From Streptomyces albospinus (GTDB lineage Bacteria; Actinomycetota; Actinomycetes; Streptomycetales; Streptomycetaceae), in the NCBI RefSeq assembly GCF_014648695.1, contig NZ_BMRP01000063.1, forward strand, positions 1 through 37,073: a stretch of DNA of 37,073 nucleotides. Direction: 5' to 3'. Positions 16,257 through 24,971 of this stretch are shown here, one piece after another (position 1 is the first letter of the stretch; each line of letters opens with the position of its first letter). The translations under genes and the position numbers were made by a program. The notes beneath the pieces were generated by a model. That model made no database searches. It saw only the letters and a list, made by a program, of their open reading frames with translations, and was not told the origin of the DNA.

Positions 16257-16619
16257 TTACAGGCGGACGATGTTGTTGCACCCCTGGGACGTGCCGATCC
16301 TGGTGGACTGAATTTCCGGCCTGTCGTGCTCTCTGTGCCAGTTGCCCAGGTGGTTTCCGAACCCGACCTCGCCGAATACGTCGACATTGTCGTCCCACGT
16401 CCTGCACGCGGTGTGCTGCCGGATGATGAGTTTGCTGCCGTTCGACTTGCCGTGGTCGTGTCCGCGGCTGGACTGCTGCTGGTAAGCGCCCTTGGGGGCC
16501 GACTGGGGACGGTTGTAGTTGCCGTCCTTCTCGCCGCAGGCGTAGGTGGTGCCGGCGCCGAGGAGGCTGACGCTGCCGAGAACGGTCACCACAACGGCAG
16601 CCTTGCGAAGCTTGCGCAT
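16257..16619 (-). CDS. Small secreted protein
   Basis: The 120-residue precursor has a clear Sec signal peptide (KLRK, hydrophobic VVVTVLGSVSLLGAG, cleavage after TYA near residue 27). The mature part is polar and His/Gly/Gln-rich (RGHDHGKSNGSK), then carries a compact tail with CRTWDDNVDVFGEVGFGNHLGNW and QGCNN. Cysteines at 28, 72 and 114 could form one disulfide plus a free thiol. The tail resembles small secreted proteins of streptomycetes with the pattern C-x-TWD-x-x-V...QGCNN, whose role is unknown; it is neither a chaplin nor a rodlin by sequence. Start ATG 16619 has GGAG at a five-base spacing. It is monocistronic. Confidence 0.75.
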   Translation of the reverse strand: MRKLRKAAVVVTVLGSVSLLGAGTTYACGEKDGNYNRPQSAPKGAYQQQSSRGHDHGKSNGSKLIIRQHTACRTWDDNVDVFGEVGFGNHLGNWHREHDRPEIQSTRIGTSQGCNNIVRL

Positions 16620-17316
16620 GTCATCTCCGAAAATCGAGCGGATACGATCGGAATTGATCGACTTCATACGGTTAATGGAGGTTAATGCAAAATGCGGCGC
16701 GCCCCATCGTTGACGCGCCGAATCCCATGCCCGTCGTGAACTGGTGCCGCCCCGCTTATCGGCTGACCTGAATTTTCCGATGGCCGCCGGGCGAAGGTTG
16801 GTCCGTTTCATCCGTGGAGTGGATGAACAGGGTGTTGCGACGAAGAGCGGTGCGTGCCGACGCCTCGTGAGCCGGCTCCGCTCGCGAGCCCAACGCCCCC
16901 GGTCGAGTGGATGCGGTAGCGCAGGTCGGCAGTGATTCGCGAACTGTCGCGAGTTCGCATCCGATGCAATTGGTGGCAATTGGCGGCACTTGGAACATCG
17001 ATACAGCGGTTGGCGGTGGAAATGGCCTTGGACGTCGGAGGATCCCGGTGGGTGGCGGCGATGGGAAAACGACCTCTGACGACCTTTGCGGATGCCGAAG
17101 GCACTGGTGGCCCGCTGAAGGGTCGGCTGCTCGCCGATCGGCCGGACGTTGTGCACGTGGCGGCGGTCCTCGCCCGGTCGGCCGACCTCGCGGAAGCCGA
17201 GGGCGCTGGTCCTCGTGAGCCGCGGTCGCCCGCGCGCGCCGGCGGTAACTCATAGGTGAGCCTGGACCGCGCGATGCTGCCGGGCCGGGTGGAGAAGCCC
17301 TCGCTCGTCCTCCGTG
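16620..17316. other. Long non-coding stretch upstream of the small secreted-protein gene
   Basis: About 700 bp without a supportable gene. A short GGCGCG/CGCGCC inverted repeat lies near 16696-16719. The segment just upstream of the secreted-protein start (16620-16690) is AT-rich and probably holds its promoter. The remaining frames are rich in Arg/Pro and look like shadows of non-coding DNA. Confidence 0.35.
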
Positions 17317-17654
17317 TCAGGTGGCGGTGGCCCGGCGTGCCGCGAGGTCGAGGAGCTCGTTGAGTGTCCCGTCGAAGGAGCGGATCGGCGTGCCTACCTG
17401 GGACCACAGGCCAGGAAGGGGTGGGACGGCCGTCAGGCTGCGGGCGAGGTGGCCGATGGCCGCGTTGTGGAATGCCTCCCGCCCGGTTCCTGGGTGCAGG
17501 CATGGAACGCGGACTCCTGACCCGCATGGCAGGCCACGATCGACGCTGGCCGGGCGCGCTGCACTGCTGTCGCGGCGTCGATCAGCCCCAGTTCGATGGC
17601 GGACCACACATGGTGGATGGTCAGGTCCGTGCCGATCACGGTGGTGGACAGCAT
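17317..17654 (-). pseudogene. Frameshifted small gene, function unknown
   Basis: From ATG 17654 the minus strand reads MLSTTVIGTDLTIHHVW and AIELGLIDAATAVQRA, then loses sense after about residue 45 and stops at 17433. Another frame takes over with EAFHNAAIGHLARSL, GLWSQVGTPIRSFDGTL and NELLDLAARRATAT, and stops at 17317. The two pieces join into one roughly 112-residue protein if a single shift occurred near 17500. Both halves look like genuine protein, so I read this as one broken gene or a sequencing error. I do not recognise the family. Confidence 0.5.
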
Positions 17655-17954
17655 CGTCGCCGGATCCCCCTCGCCCGACGGGCCGGGACGAAGGGGTGCG
17701 CGATGGTAGGACGGCCTCACAGGAGCGTAAGGCCGCGTAAGGCGGTCCGAGGCTGCCGCCGACCGACGCACGTCGGCGGCGAGGCCTGGTGGGGCCGGGC
17801 GTCCTGGCGGGGGACCTGGTGCTCTGAAGCGCGCCCTCCTCCGTCGCGCGGGCCGCGGGCCTTCGTGCCGGCGGCGGAGGAAAGGGCTTTGGGACGGCCG
17901 CGGGACGCCTGATACGGTTGCCGCGGCAGTGATCCTTCGTAGAGGAGTCCAGAC

Positions 17955-17984
17955 ATGGTGGGTGACGACGACATCTCCGGGTGA
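17955..17984 (+). promoter_or_regulatory. Possible leader ORF and hairpin upstream of the ABC-F gene
   Basis: A 9-codon ORF (MVGDDDISG, stop) starts at 17955 with GAGGAG seven bases upstream, a strong ribosome-binding site. Its last codons overlap a hairpin, TCCGGGT/ACCCGGA (17976-17982 with 17986-17992, 3-base loop). The ABC-F start lies 171 bp downstream of its stop, with no other gene between. Ribosome-stalling leaders often control antibiotic-inducible ABC-F genes, so attenuation is a reasonable hypothesis but is not shown. Confidence 0.4.
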
Positions 17985-18155
17985 TACCCGGATGTGATCG
18001 ACCATCGGCAGGCGCCCCCGTGGCAGCGCCGCCGTCGTGGTCATCTCGCCGTCCCCTTCTTCCTGTCTCAGGCGCAGTGCCCTTCGCACGGTGGTTTCCG
18101 CACAGCGGTTTCCCCACGGAGTGCTCTGCCCTCTTTCCCTCACGAGGTCGTTCCC

Positions 18156-19790
18156 ATGTCCGACGCTTCTGTCATCTGCTCCCAGCTGTCCTTCTCCTGG
18201 CCCGACGACACCCCGGTCTTCGAGGGCCTGTCCTTCACCGTCGGCGCCGGTCGTACGGGCCTTGTGGCGCCCAACGGCTCCGGCAAGAGCACCCTGCTGA
18301 AGTTGATCGCCGGTGAACTGGACCCCGCAGCAGGGTCGTTGACCGTGCCCGGCACGATCGGCTACCTCCCGCAGAACCTTCCCTTGACCGGTGAACCGAC
18401 GGTGGCCGAGGTCCTGGGCGTCGACGCGGTGATCCGCGCCATCGACGCCGTCGAGTCCGGTGACGTGAGTGAGGAGCACTTCACGACCATCGGCGACGAC
18501 TGGGACATCGAGGAGCGCACCCGCGCCCAACTCGACCGGCTCGGCCTTGCCCATCTCGCCCTCGACCGGACCCTGGGCACACTCAGCGGCGGCCAGATCG
18601 TCAGCCTCGGTCTGGCGGCGCAGCTGCTCAAGCGCCCCGACGTGCTGCTGCTGGACGAACCGACCAACAACCTCGACCTCGAAGCCCGCCACAAGCTCTA
18701 CGACGTACTCTCGGACTGGAACGGCAGTCTGCTGCTCGTCAGCCACGACCGGGCCCTGCTGGACCGCATGGAGCGCATCGCCGAACTCGACAGCGGTGAA
18801 CTGCGGCTGTACGGCGGCGACTTCACCCAGTACGAGCAGGCCGTACAGGCCGAGCAGGACGTCGCGGAGAAGAACGTACGCAACGCCGAACAGGAGCTGA
18901 AGCGGGAGAAGCGCGAGATGCAGCAGGCCCGCGAACGGGCCGAGCGCCGCGCGAGCAACGCCGCCCGCAACCTCAAGAGCGCCGGCCTGCCGCGCATCTT
19001 CGCAGGGAACATGAAGCGCGGCGCCCAGGAATCCGCCGGCCGGGCGGGCCAGATGCACGCCACCCGCATCCACGAGGCACAGGCCCGCCTGGACGAAGCG
19101 GGACGCGCCCTGCGGGACGAGCAGCGGCTCGTCCTGGAGCTGCCCGACACCGACGTTCCCGCCGGGCGCACCGTCATCCTGGGCGAGCGGATGCAGATCC
19201 GCCACGGCGAGCGAAACCTGTTCGCGGGAGAGGGCGTCGACCTCACGATCCGTGGGCCCGAACGCATCGCGCTCACCGGCCCCAACGGTTCAGGCAAGAC
19301 CACCCTGTTGCGGCTGATCGCCGGTGAACTCGCCCCGGACGGCGGGAACATCAAGCGTGCCGACGGGCGGATCGCCTCCCTGTCGCAGCGCCTGGATCTG
19401 CTCGATCCCCACCGCACCGTGGCCGAGAACTTTGCGGTGTTCGCCCCACACCGGCCGGAGGCGGAGCGCATGAACCTGCTTGCGCGCTTCCTGTTCCGCG
19501 GCCCCCGAGCGCACCTGCCCGTGCGGGTACTCTCCGGCGGCGAACGACTGCGCGCCACGCTCGCCTGCGTCCTGTGCGCCGAACCGGCGCCGCAGCTGCT
19601 GCTGTTGGACGAGCCGACGAACAACCTCGACTTGGTCGGCGCGGGCCAGCTGGAGAGCGCCCTGACGTGCTACCGCGGCGCGTTCGTGGTGGTCAGCCAC
19701 GACGAGCGCTTCCTCGAACGGATCGGCGTCGACCGGTGGCTGCGGGTCACCGGCGGCGAGCTGACGGAGACGGGGGCACCGCACGCATGA
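18156..19790 (+). CDS. ABC-F family ATPase (ribosome-associated, possible antibiotic resistance)
   Basis: The 544-residue protein has two ABC domains and no transmembrane segments. Domain 1 has APNGSGKST (38-46), LSGGQ and LLLDEPTNNLDL. Domain 2 has GPNGSGKTT, LSGGER and LLLDEPTNNLDL. Between them is a charged coiled-coil linker (EQDVAEKNVRNAEQELKREK and on) that in the family reaches the peptidyl-transferase centre. ABC-F proteins displace macrolides, lincosamides, streptogramins or pleuromutilins from ribosomes, or act as translation factors. I cannot tell which drug, if any. Start ATG 18156 has GAGG at eight bases; frames extending upstream are not protein-like. A possible leader ORF lies upstream and a decayed ABC-F copy downstream. 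Confidence 0.93.
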   Translation: MSDASVICSQLSFSWPDDTPVFEGLSFTVGAGRTGLVAPNGSGKSTLLKLIAGELDPAAGSLTVPGTIGYLPQNLPLTGEPTVAEVLGVDAVIRAIDAVESGDVSEEHFTTIGDDWDIEERTRAQLDRLGLAHLALDRTLGTLSGGQIVSLGLAAQLLKRPDVLLLDEPTNNLDLEARHKLYDVLSDWNGSLLLVSHDRALLDRMERIAELDSGELRLYGGDFTQYEQAVQAEQDVAEKNVRNAEQELKREKREMQQARERAERRASNAARNLKSAGLPRIFAGNMKRGAQESAGRAGQMHATRIHEAQARLDEAGRALRDEQRLVLELPDTDVPAGRTVILGERMQIRHGERNLFAGEGVDLTIRGPERIALTGPNGSGKTTLLRLIAGELAPDGGNIKRADGRIASLSQRLDLLDPHRTVAENFAVFAPHRPEAERMNLLARFLFRGPRAHLPVRVLSGGERLRATLACVLCAEPAPQLLLLDEPTNNLDLVGAGQLESALTCYRGAFVVVSHDERFLERIGVDRWLRVTGGELTETGAPHA

Positions 19791-19870
19791 GCCGCTGACG
19801 TGCCGCCCGTGCCCACGCTGGAGGTGCCGCACCCGGTGGGCCCGGGAACGACCACGTTGGGCGGATCACC

Positions 19871-20260
19871 ATGCATCGCCCTGCCCTGCTCGCATACGAC
19901 ATCGTCCGCACCCTCGGCACCCGCAGGGTCTTCGACGGAGTCGGCCGCACCGCCCCGCCCCGCCCGGCCACCGCATCGGACTGATCGGCGAGAACGGCAT
20001 CGGCCCATCGACGTTGCTGCGCACCCTCGCCGGTGCCGACGAGCCCGTCTCGGGCAGCGTCGTACGGCCGCCCGACCTCGGGTTCCTGCACCAGGAGATG
20101 CCCTGCGACGCCGCGGCTGCCGGCCGCCGGCGACCACGGGGCGGGGGAGCAGACGAGCTGACGAGCCATCTCTCCCCGTGCCAGTGCGACGAGTTGGAGT
20201 CGGCGCTGGGCACGGGGCCCGGCGCGATCGTCCTGGCCGGCCACGACCGCTGGCGCCGTG
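19871..20260 (+). pseudogene. Remnant of a second ABC-F ATPase
   Basis: From ATG 19871 a frame reads AYDIVRTLGTRRVFDGV. A second frame continues HRIGLIGENGIGPSTLLRTLAGADEP, VVRPPDLGFLHQEM and much later LSPCQCDELESALGTGP with LAGHDR. These correspond to the N-terminal ABC domain of TlrC/OleB-like ABC-F proteins and to the end of its signature/H-loop region, with the middle deleted. The Walker A lysine is replaced by proline (GENGIGPST). It cannot be functional. It is not a copy of the intact neighbour, because the motifs differ. Confidence 0.7.
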
Positions 20261-20558
20261 GTCAACGACGCGGCCCGCAGGGCGCCCGCGGCACCGCAGT
20301 TGGCCCAACTCCGGTCGCTGGACGGCGGCGACGCAGCGAGAAGCGCTGTCCACCGTCGCCCGGCACACGGTGGAACTGCTGAGCGGCCCGGACGTACCCC
20401 TGCTCAAGGAGTGCGGCAACCCCGAGTGCACCCGCAGCTACATCGACCGCTCGCGCGGCAGACGGCGCCAAGGGTGCGGCATGGAGTCCTGCGGCAACAA
20501 GCTCAAGGCCGCCGCGTACCGCGCCCGCAGGAAGACCGCGGTCGCCTCCGCGGGGTGA
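20258..20558 (+). pseudogene. C-terminal remnant of a CGNR zinc-finger protein
   Basis: A frame starting VVNDAARRAPAAPQL shifts near 20320 into REALSTVARHTVELLSGP. It continues to the CGNR zinc finger: KECGNPECTRSYIDRSRGRRR and GMESCGNKLKAAAYRARR, with cysteines in CxxxxC and CGNK arrangement. Intact members (ABATE plus CGNR domains) are about 180-200 aa and are probable transcription regulators. Here the N-terminal part is missing, and the remnant begins where the ABC-F remnant ends. Confidence 0.65.
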
Positions 20559-20728
20559 CCGCGGTTGTGGCTTCACGCGTCGCCCGGTCCGCGTACCGGA
20601 GCCACGCCGCGGCGACCCAGGCAGCCACCAGTGGCACGGCCGCCGCAACCACGGCGTGCGAATTCTGGCCGGAGTTGGCCTGGCCGACACCACCGTGTTC
20701 CCTGGTACTCCAGTGGCAAGGGATTGGC

Positions 20729-21091
20729 TTGGGGCCATCGCAGGACGAAGTGGGCTCCGGTGTTGCTCGGGGTGGCCTGGAGGACGGCGTCGTGGCGCTC
20801 GGCGAGTTCTCGGGCGATCGCGAGGCCGAGCCCGGCGCCTCCGGAGTTGCGGGCGCGGGCCTCATCGAGGCGGGTGAAGCGTGGGAAGATGTGCTCACGC
20901 TGTTGTGTGGGGATGCCTGGGCCGTCGTCGCGGACTTCCACGACGACCGCACCGGAGGGACCCGGTCTCCCGGCTGCCGGTTCGGTGTGCCCGGTGACGT
21001 CGACGCGGTGGTGTGCGTAGCGGGTGGCGTTGTCGAGCAGGTTGCGCAGGATGCGTTCGAGTTCGCCGGGTGCGGCGAGGACTGGAGCTGG
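20729..21091 (-). pseudogene. C-terminal remnant of a sensor histidine kinase
   Basis: The minus strand encodes a HATPase_c core: the N-box ERILRNLLDNATRYA, the G1 box VEVRDDGPGIP, the F-box FPRFTRLDEARA and the G2 box GGAGLGLAIARELAERH, ending HFVLRWPQ. The sensor, HAMP and dimerisation-phosphotransfer parts are absent. Upstream the DNA abruptly becomes the DUF2079 gene on the opposite strand, so a rearrangement joined two broken genes near 21091. Confidence 0.75.
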
Positions 21092-22413
21092 GCTGCCGGG
21101 GCCGTGCTGTTCGCTGTGTACACGGCCGTTTCGGTGCGAGACCACCAGCGGATGCCGACCACCGGATTCGACCTGGGCATCTTCGAGCAGGCCGTGCGTT
21201 CCTACGCGCATGGCCACCTGCCCGTATCCGAGCTCAAGGGCCCGGGCTTCCCGTTGCTCGGCGATCACTTCTCGCCCGTCCTGGCCACCCTGGCGCCCTT
21301 CTACCGACTGTGGCCCTCCCCGTTGACGCTGCTTGTGGCTCAGGCGGCGCTGTTCGCCGTGGCAGTGGTCCCGCTGGCCTCGTGGGCGCAGCCGGCAGCC
21401 GGCCGGGCAACCGCCCTGGCGGTCGCCTTCGGCTACGGCGCCTCCTGGGGGACAGCCCAGGCCGTGGGCTTCGACTTCCACGAGATCTGCTTCGCCGTGC
21501 CGCTGCTGGCCTTCTCGCTGACCGCGCTCGGAGAGGGGAGACTGCGCGCCGCCGTCGTGTGGGCGCTGCCGCTGCTGCTGGTCAAGGAAGACCTCGGCCT
21601 CACGGTGGCGGTGATCGGTGCATTGGTGGCCCGGCGTGGGCGTGCACGGCTCGGCGTGGTCGCATCCGCCGTCGGCATCGTGGGGGCACTGCTGGAGGTC
21701 CTGGTCATCATTCCGGCGTTCAACCCCGGCCAGGGGTACGCGTATTGGAACAATCTCAGTGTGGGCGGGGCTACCGGGAGCGAGTCCACGGCTGTGCTGC
21801 GCGCCGCCCATTGCGTCCTCACCGTGGTACTGCTGCTGGCCCCGACCGCGTTCATGGCCGCCCGCTCCCCGCTGCTGTGGACCGCACTGCCCATCCTGGG
21901 GTGGCGCCTCCTGTCGCACAATCCCGCCTACTGGGGCACCAGTTACCACTACAGCGCGGTGCTGATGCCCGTCGTCTTCGCCGCGTTCGTCGGGGCGGTC
22001 GCCACCCGGCCGGGTGGGCAACGCGCCGCCCGCACTTACCTGGCCAGCGGCACCGCCATCAGCGTCCTGCTGCTGCCGCTCTTCCCCCTGTCACGCCTCG
22101 CCGAGCCCGCCGCCTGGCAGACCGATGCGCGCATCGCCGCCGCCCACCACGTCCTGGACCGCATCCCCGACGGAGCGACCGTCGCCGAAACTTCAACCGA
22201 CTGGTGCCGCAGCTCACCAGCCGCGCCACCCGTCTCTGAATTCGGTCTGCGCCACAGCAGGCCAGACCCGGAGTGGATCATCGTGGACACCGCCACCCCG
22301 CAGACCTGGCCCACCTCAAATGCCCAACAGGCCCGCGACGTCGGCAGTGCCCCAGCCCACGGCTACCGGACGTCATTGACCAGGACAACTACCTCTTGCT
22401 GCACCGACCCTGA
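21080..22413 (+). pseudogene. Broken DUF2079 membrane protein
   Basis: DUF2079 proteins are large membrane proteins common in actinomycetes. The fragment begins inside the first helix (AAGAVLFAVYTAVSVRDHQRM) and keeps the signature TTGFDLGIFEQAVRSYAHGH, then LLGDHFSPVLATLAPFYRLWP and HEICFAVPLLAF. The 5' end is missing and is replaced by the opposite-strand kinase remnant. At the 3' end sense moves between frames at least twice: NRLVPQLTSRAT in one, then RPDPEWIIVDTATPQTW in the original, then DVIDQDNYLLLHRP in a third frame ending at 22413. A long open frame runs through 21080-22190, but the protein cannot be normal. Confidence 0.75.
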
Positions 22414-22727
22414 ACTCCATCCCGCTCTCCTGAACAGCGAAGACCCGAGCGTGGGCGCGGACGCCCTCAAGGCGAAGTGCCGTTCCAGGGTGCCGTGCCG
22501 TCGTCGGCGTTGACGAAGATTCCGCATGTGCCACGGGCGTGTCGGGCGACCGCTCAAAGCAGCCAGAGATGCATGGCAGTGACCGTGGGGTGCGAATGTG
22601 CGCGGGCACACCTCACGGCTCCTCGGCCACCGGGGAGCAACAGGACAGGTACGGAATCGACGGATGGGTGAAGCGCGTGAACCTCCTTTGGTATCTCGTA
22701 AAGTTGAAGCTGTCCGGGGGTTTGCGG
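22414..22727. other. No supported gene
   Basis: About 310 bp between the broken DUF2079 gene and the convergent membrane-protein gene. I see no family signature, and no strong hairpin stands out. Confidence 0.35.
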
Positions 22728-23147
22728 TCAGCGACCGGAAGGCCCGGCGTTGGAAGACGCCAGGCGGTAGCGGCCGACAGTGGCGAAGCCGACCGCTGCG
22801 GCCAGCGCCGCCACTCCCTCCGCCACGGCGGACACCGTCTTCTTCGGATACCACACGGGCTCATGCATATTGGGCAGCGGACCCAGTGTGCCTACGTCCA
22901 CGTACCGGTACAGGAGCAGCGTGCCGAGCGCCGACGCGGCCACCACAAAGGCGAACGCCCAAACCCAACGGCTTCTCCAAGCCACCAGTACCAGCAGAGC
23001 CGCGAGCGCTGCGACCGCTGCCTCGACGCGGAACAACGTCCCCTCGCTGACACCGGCCTGTACCCCGTCGTAGGCACCGGCCAGTTCTGCATGAACGTAG
23101 GCGTCGACAACGAGTCCAGCCGCGGTGAGCAGTCGTAGCAGCCACAT
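22728..23147 (-). CDS. Small four-helix membrane protein
   Basis: The 139-residue protein has four predicted transmembrane helices: near the N-terminus (WLLRLLTAAGLVVDAYVH), about 42-58, about 62-80 and about 108-125. A loop reads LYRYVDVGTLGPLP and EPVWYPKK. It resembles a family of DoxX-like membrane proteins in streptomycetes with a conserved YRYVDV...GPLP...EPVWF loop; the function is unknown. It lies 79 bp downstream of the cupredoxin gene on the same strand, and I believe the pair recurs in streptomycetes, suggesting a shared membrane redox or copper role. Start ATG 23147 has only a weak ribosome-binding site. GTG or other upstream starts cannot be excluded. Confidence 0.75.
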   Translation of the reverse strand: MWLLRLLTAAGLVVDAYVHAELAGAYDGVQAGVSEGTLFRVEAAVAALAALLVLVAWRSRWVWAFAFVVAASALGTLLLYRYVDVGTLGPLPNMHEPVWYPKKTVSAVAEGVAALAAAVGFATVGRYRLASSNAGPSGR

Positions 23148-23225
23148 AGCAGACGCGCGGCAGCATCGGCTCCGGAAGTCAACGGGCTCTGCTCGTAGGA
23201 GCCGACTGCCGCGTCTTATCTCACC

Positions 23226-23711
23226 TCACTTCACTACGACTGTGCCGTGCATGAACGGGTGGACGTTGCAGTAGTAGCTGAACGTGCCGGCGGTCTTGAA
23301 CGTGAAGGTATAGGAACCGCCACCTCTGAGCACTGGCGAGTTCAGCGAGCCCGAGCCACTGCTGGTCACCGTGTGCGGTGCCGAATCGTTGTTGGTCCAG
23401 GTCGCCGTGGTGCCCTTGCTGACGGTCAAGGTCGACGGAGAGTACGCGAACCCGGCGATTGCCACGTGGCTGGCCGCCGTCGGTGCCGTCGAAGTCGTCT
23501 GAGCCGCGACGGAAGCGGGTGCCATCGCCACCACGGCCGGCCCTCTGAAGTACCCGTGCTCAGCCGAGTGCCGGCCATATCCGCCGTGTCCGCCAGCACT
23601 CCATGCGCCTACCGAGGAGACACTTGCGGCGGTGACAGTGGCCACCAAGGCAATCGTGATGCGACGCCGGCGAGTCCACTTCGAGGAGTCCGTACCGGAT
23701 CCAAGTGGCAT
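23226..23711 (-). CDS. Secreted cupredoxin (blue-copper domain) protein
   Basis: The 161-residue precursor has a basic N-terminus (TRRRR) and a hydrophobic stretch (about 18-38) that acts as a signal peptide or anchor, then a low-complexity Gly/His/Ala region. The C-terminal plastocyanin-like domain (about 82-161) carries the type-1 copper ligands: H113 in SAPHTV, then C148, H151 and M154 in YYCNVHPFM. All four ligands are present, so it should bind copper and transfer electrons or buffer copper outside the membrane. Start ATG 23711 has GGAGGG eight bases upstream; an in-frame start at 23822 would add an unlikely leader. The His-rich stretch (GGHGGYGRH, HGYF) might also bind metal. Confidence 0.88.
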   Translation of the reverse strand: MPLGSGTDSSKWTRRRRITIALVATVTAASVSSVGAWSAGGHGGYGRHSAEHGYFRGPAVVAMAPASVAAQTTSTAPTAASHVAIAGFAYSPSTLTVSKGTTATWTNNDSAPHTVTSSGSGSLNSPVLRGGGSYTFTFKTAGTFSYYCNVHPFMHGTVVVK

Positions 23712-24072
23712 GATGTCGACCCTCCGAACGCTGGCGCGGGTCTGTGTGCGGCCCACGAGGATGCGGGTCGCGCATCCGGACATAAACGACGATACTCCGC
23801 ACATCCATGAGCCGTACAGCACAGCGAAGCCGTGATCCTTTGGGAGATGACCATGGCGTGAGCTGCCGTCTCGCCGGTCGCAAGACCACTACGCGCAACA
23901 GCAGGTGAACCTGGAGCAGCCAGTGTGAAACCGACCCGGCCCGGCCCGGCCCGGCCTCTCCTCGACCGGCAAAACCGCTCCACGAGCCGCTTCCATCTCC
24001 CATGCGCAGCCTCGCCCCGGGACGGAACAGAGGTGTCCCAACCCAGTGCCACCACCGTCGTCTGCCGCGCGG

Positions 24073-24536
24073 TCAGACCGTCCCATCCGCCTCATCGAAG
24101 GCGGCCGTGATCCGCCGGGAGTCCGATCCGAGGACCTCCGCCGGGACGACCCCGTCCGTACGGTGGTCCATCGTCCTGCGCTGCCACGCCACCGGCACTG
24201 GCTCCTCCACCGGGGCCCCGGCGTCTCTGCCCTGGCGAGCGTGTCCTGCTCGGCCGGCGCCTGGAGATACCGCTCCAGGCCGATCACCCAGTGAGTCCGC
24301 GCCTCTTCCCCCGCAGCGAGAGCTGGCCGCACCCGCTCGAACTCGCTCCGCAACTCCTCCACCCGCATCAGAGCGGCCTGCTCGCGGCGCTCGGGCACTG
24401 CCCGCATCGACGGCATCGCCACCTCCACGTCACCCAGGACAAACAAGGCGGTCCGGGCCTGCCTCGACAACAGGAGACAATGCCTGGCCTGCGAGAACTC
24501 GCACATCGGATGCGGGGAAGAAGCAGCTGCCTGCAT
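24073..24536 (-). pseudogene. Frameshifted gene of unknown function
   Basis: From ATG 24536 (AGAGGA upstream) the minus strand reads CEFSQARHCLLLSRQARTAL, then EELRSEFERVRPALAAGEEA and HWVIGLERYLQAPAEQ. After about residue 104 it turns Arg-rich. Another frame continues sensibly (PVEEPVPVAWQRRTMDHRTD, VVPAEVLGSDSRRITAAFDE) to a stop at 24073. One shift near 24225 joins them into a roughly 154-residue protein. I do not recognise the family. Upstream, the region up to 24690 has no gene. Confidence 0.4.
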
Positions 24537-24693
24537 GTTGATGTCCTCTGCACCCTTCGGGTCCAGGCAAGTCATCAGGCCCAGAAACGTCCTTCCAAGT
24601 TCCTCACTGCTGAGCCGGGGATACGAACAGTGCGTCTCGTGGTGCACATGGTGATGGACGCCTGCGGGGCCGGCCTGGCCTGCCCCGGGCCGG

Positions 24694-24913
24694 CGGGATG
24701 TCTGCCAGTAGGGGTATGCGCTGGTGATGTCGTTGCGGGGGACACCGGTTGGCGTCACCGCGAGTGGGATGCCGGTGGCATCGCAGATCAGGCGGTGCTT
24801 GGAGCTCGGACGTCCCCGGTCGACCGGGATCCGACCGGCTTTGGGTCACCCTTGAGCGCCCTCACGTGGGAGCTGTCGATCAGCGCCGGCAACTGGCGCT
24901 GAGCCCGGACGCT
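24694..24913 (-). pseudogene. Internal fragment of an IS5-type transposase
   Basis: The minus strand reads RQLPALIDSSHVRALKGDP, which contains the first catalytic Asp motif, then in a shifted frame SKHRLICDATGIPLAVTPTG and PRNDITSAYP. This is the central part of an IS5-family DDE transposase of the ALKGG/PVDRG type. Both ends of the gene and the other two acidic residues are missing. It lies 60 bp from the end of the ketosynthase gene. Confidence 0.7.
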
Positions 24914-24971
24914 GTTGGTGGGCGGCTGACGGGGCGCCTTTCGCTCGGCGCGCCCGACCACCTCGGAGGTG

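Noticed and set aside
17433..19205. A 590-codon minus-strand frame overlapping the ABC-F gene
   Set aside because: It is antisense to the ABC-F gene with intact catalytic motifs; only its last ~70 codons (the small frameshifted gene) look like protein.
19800..20558. A continuous ORF that could be read as one intact protein
   Set aside because: Its parts match two different families (ABC-F and CGNR) in different frames, and the ABC-F part has lost its Walker lysine.
23935..23956. CCGGCCCGGCCCGG simple repeat
   Set aside because: Short GC-rich slippage tract; no structural or functional signal.
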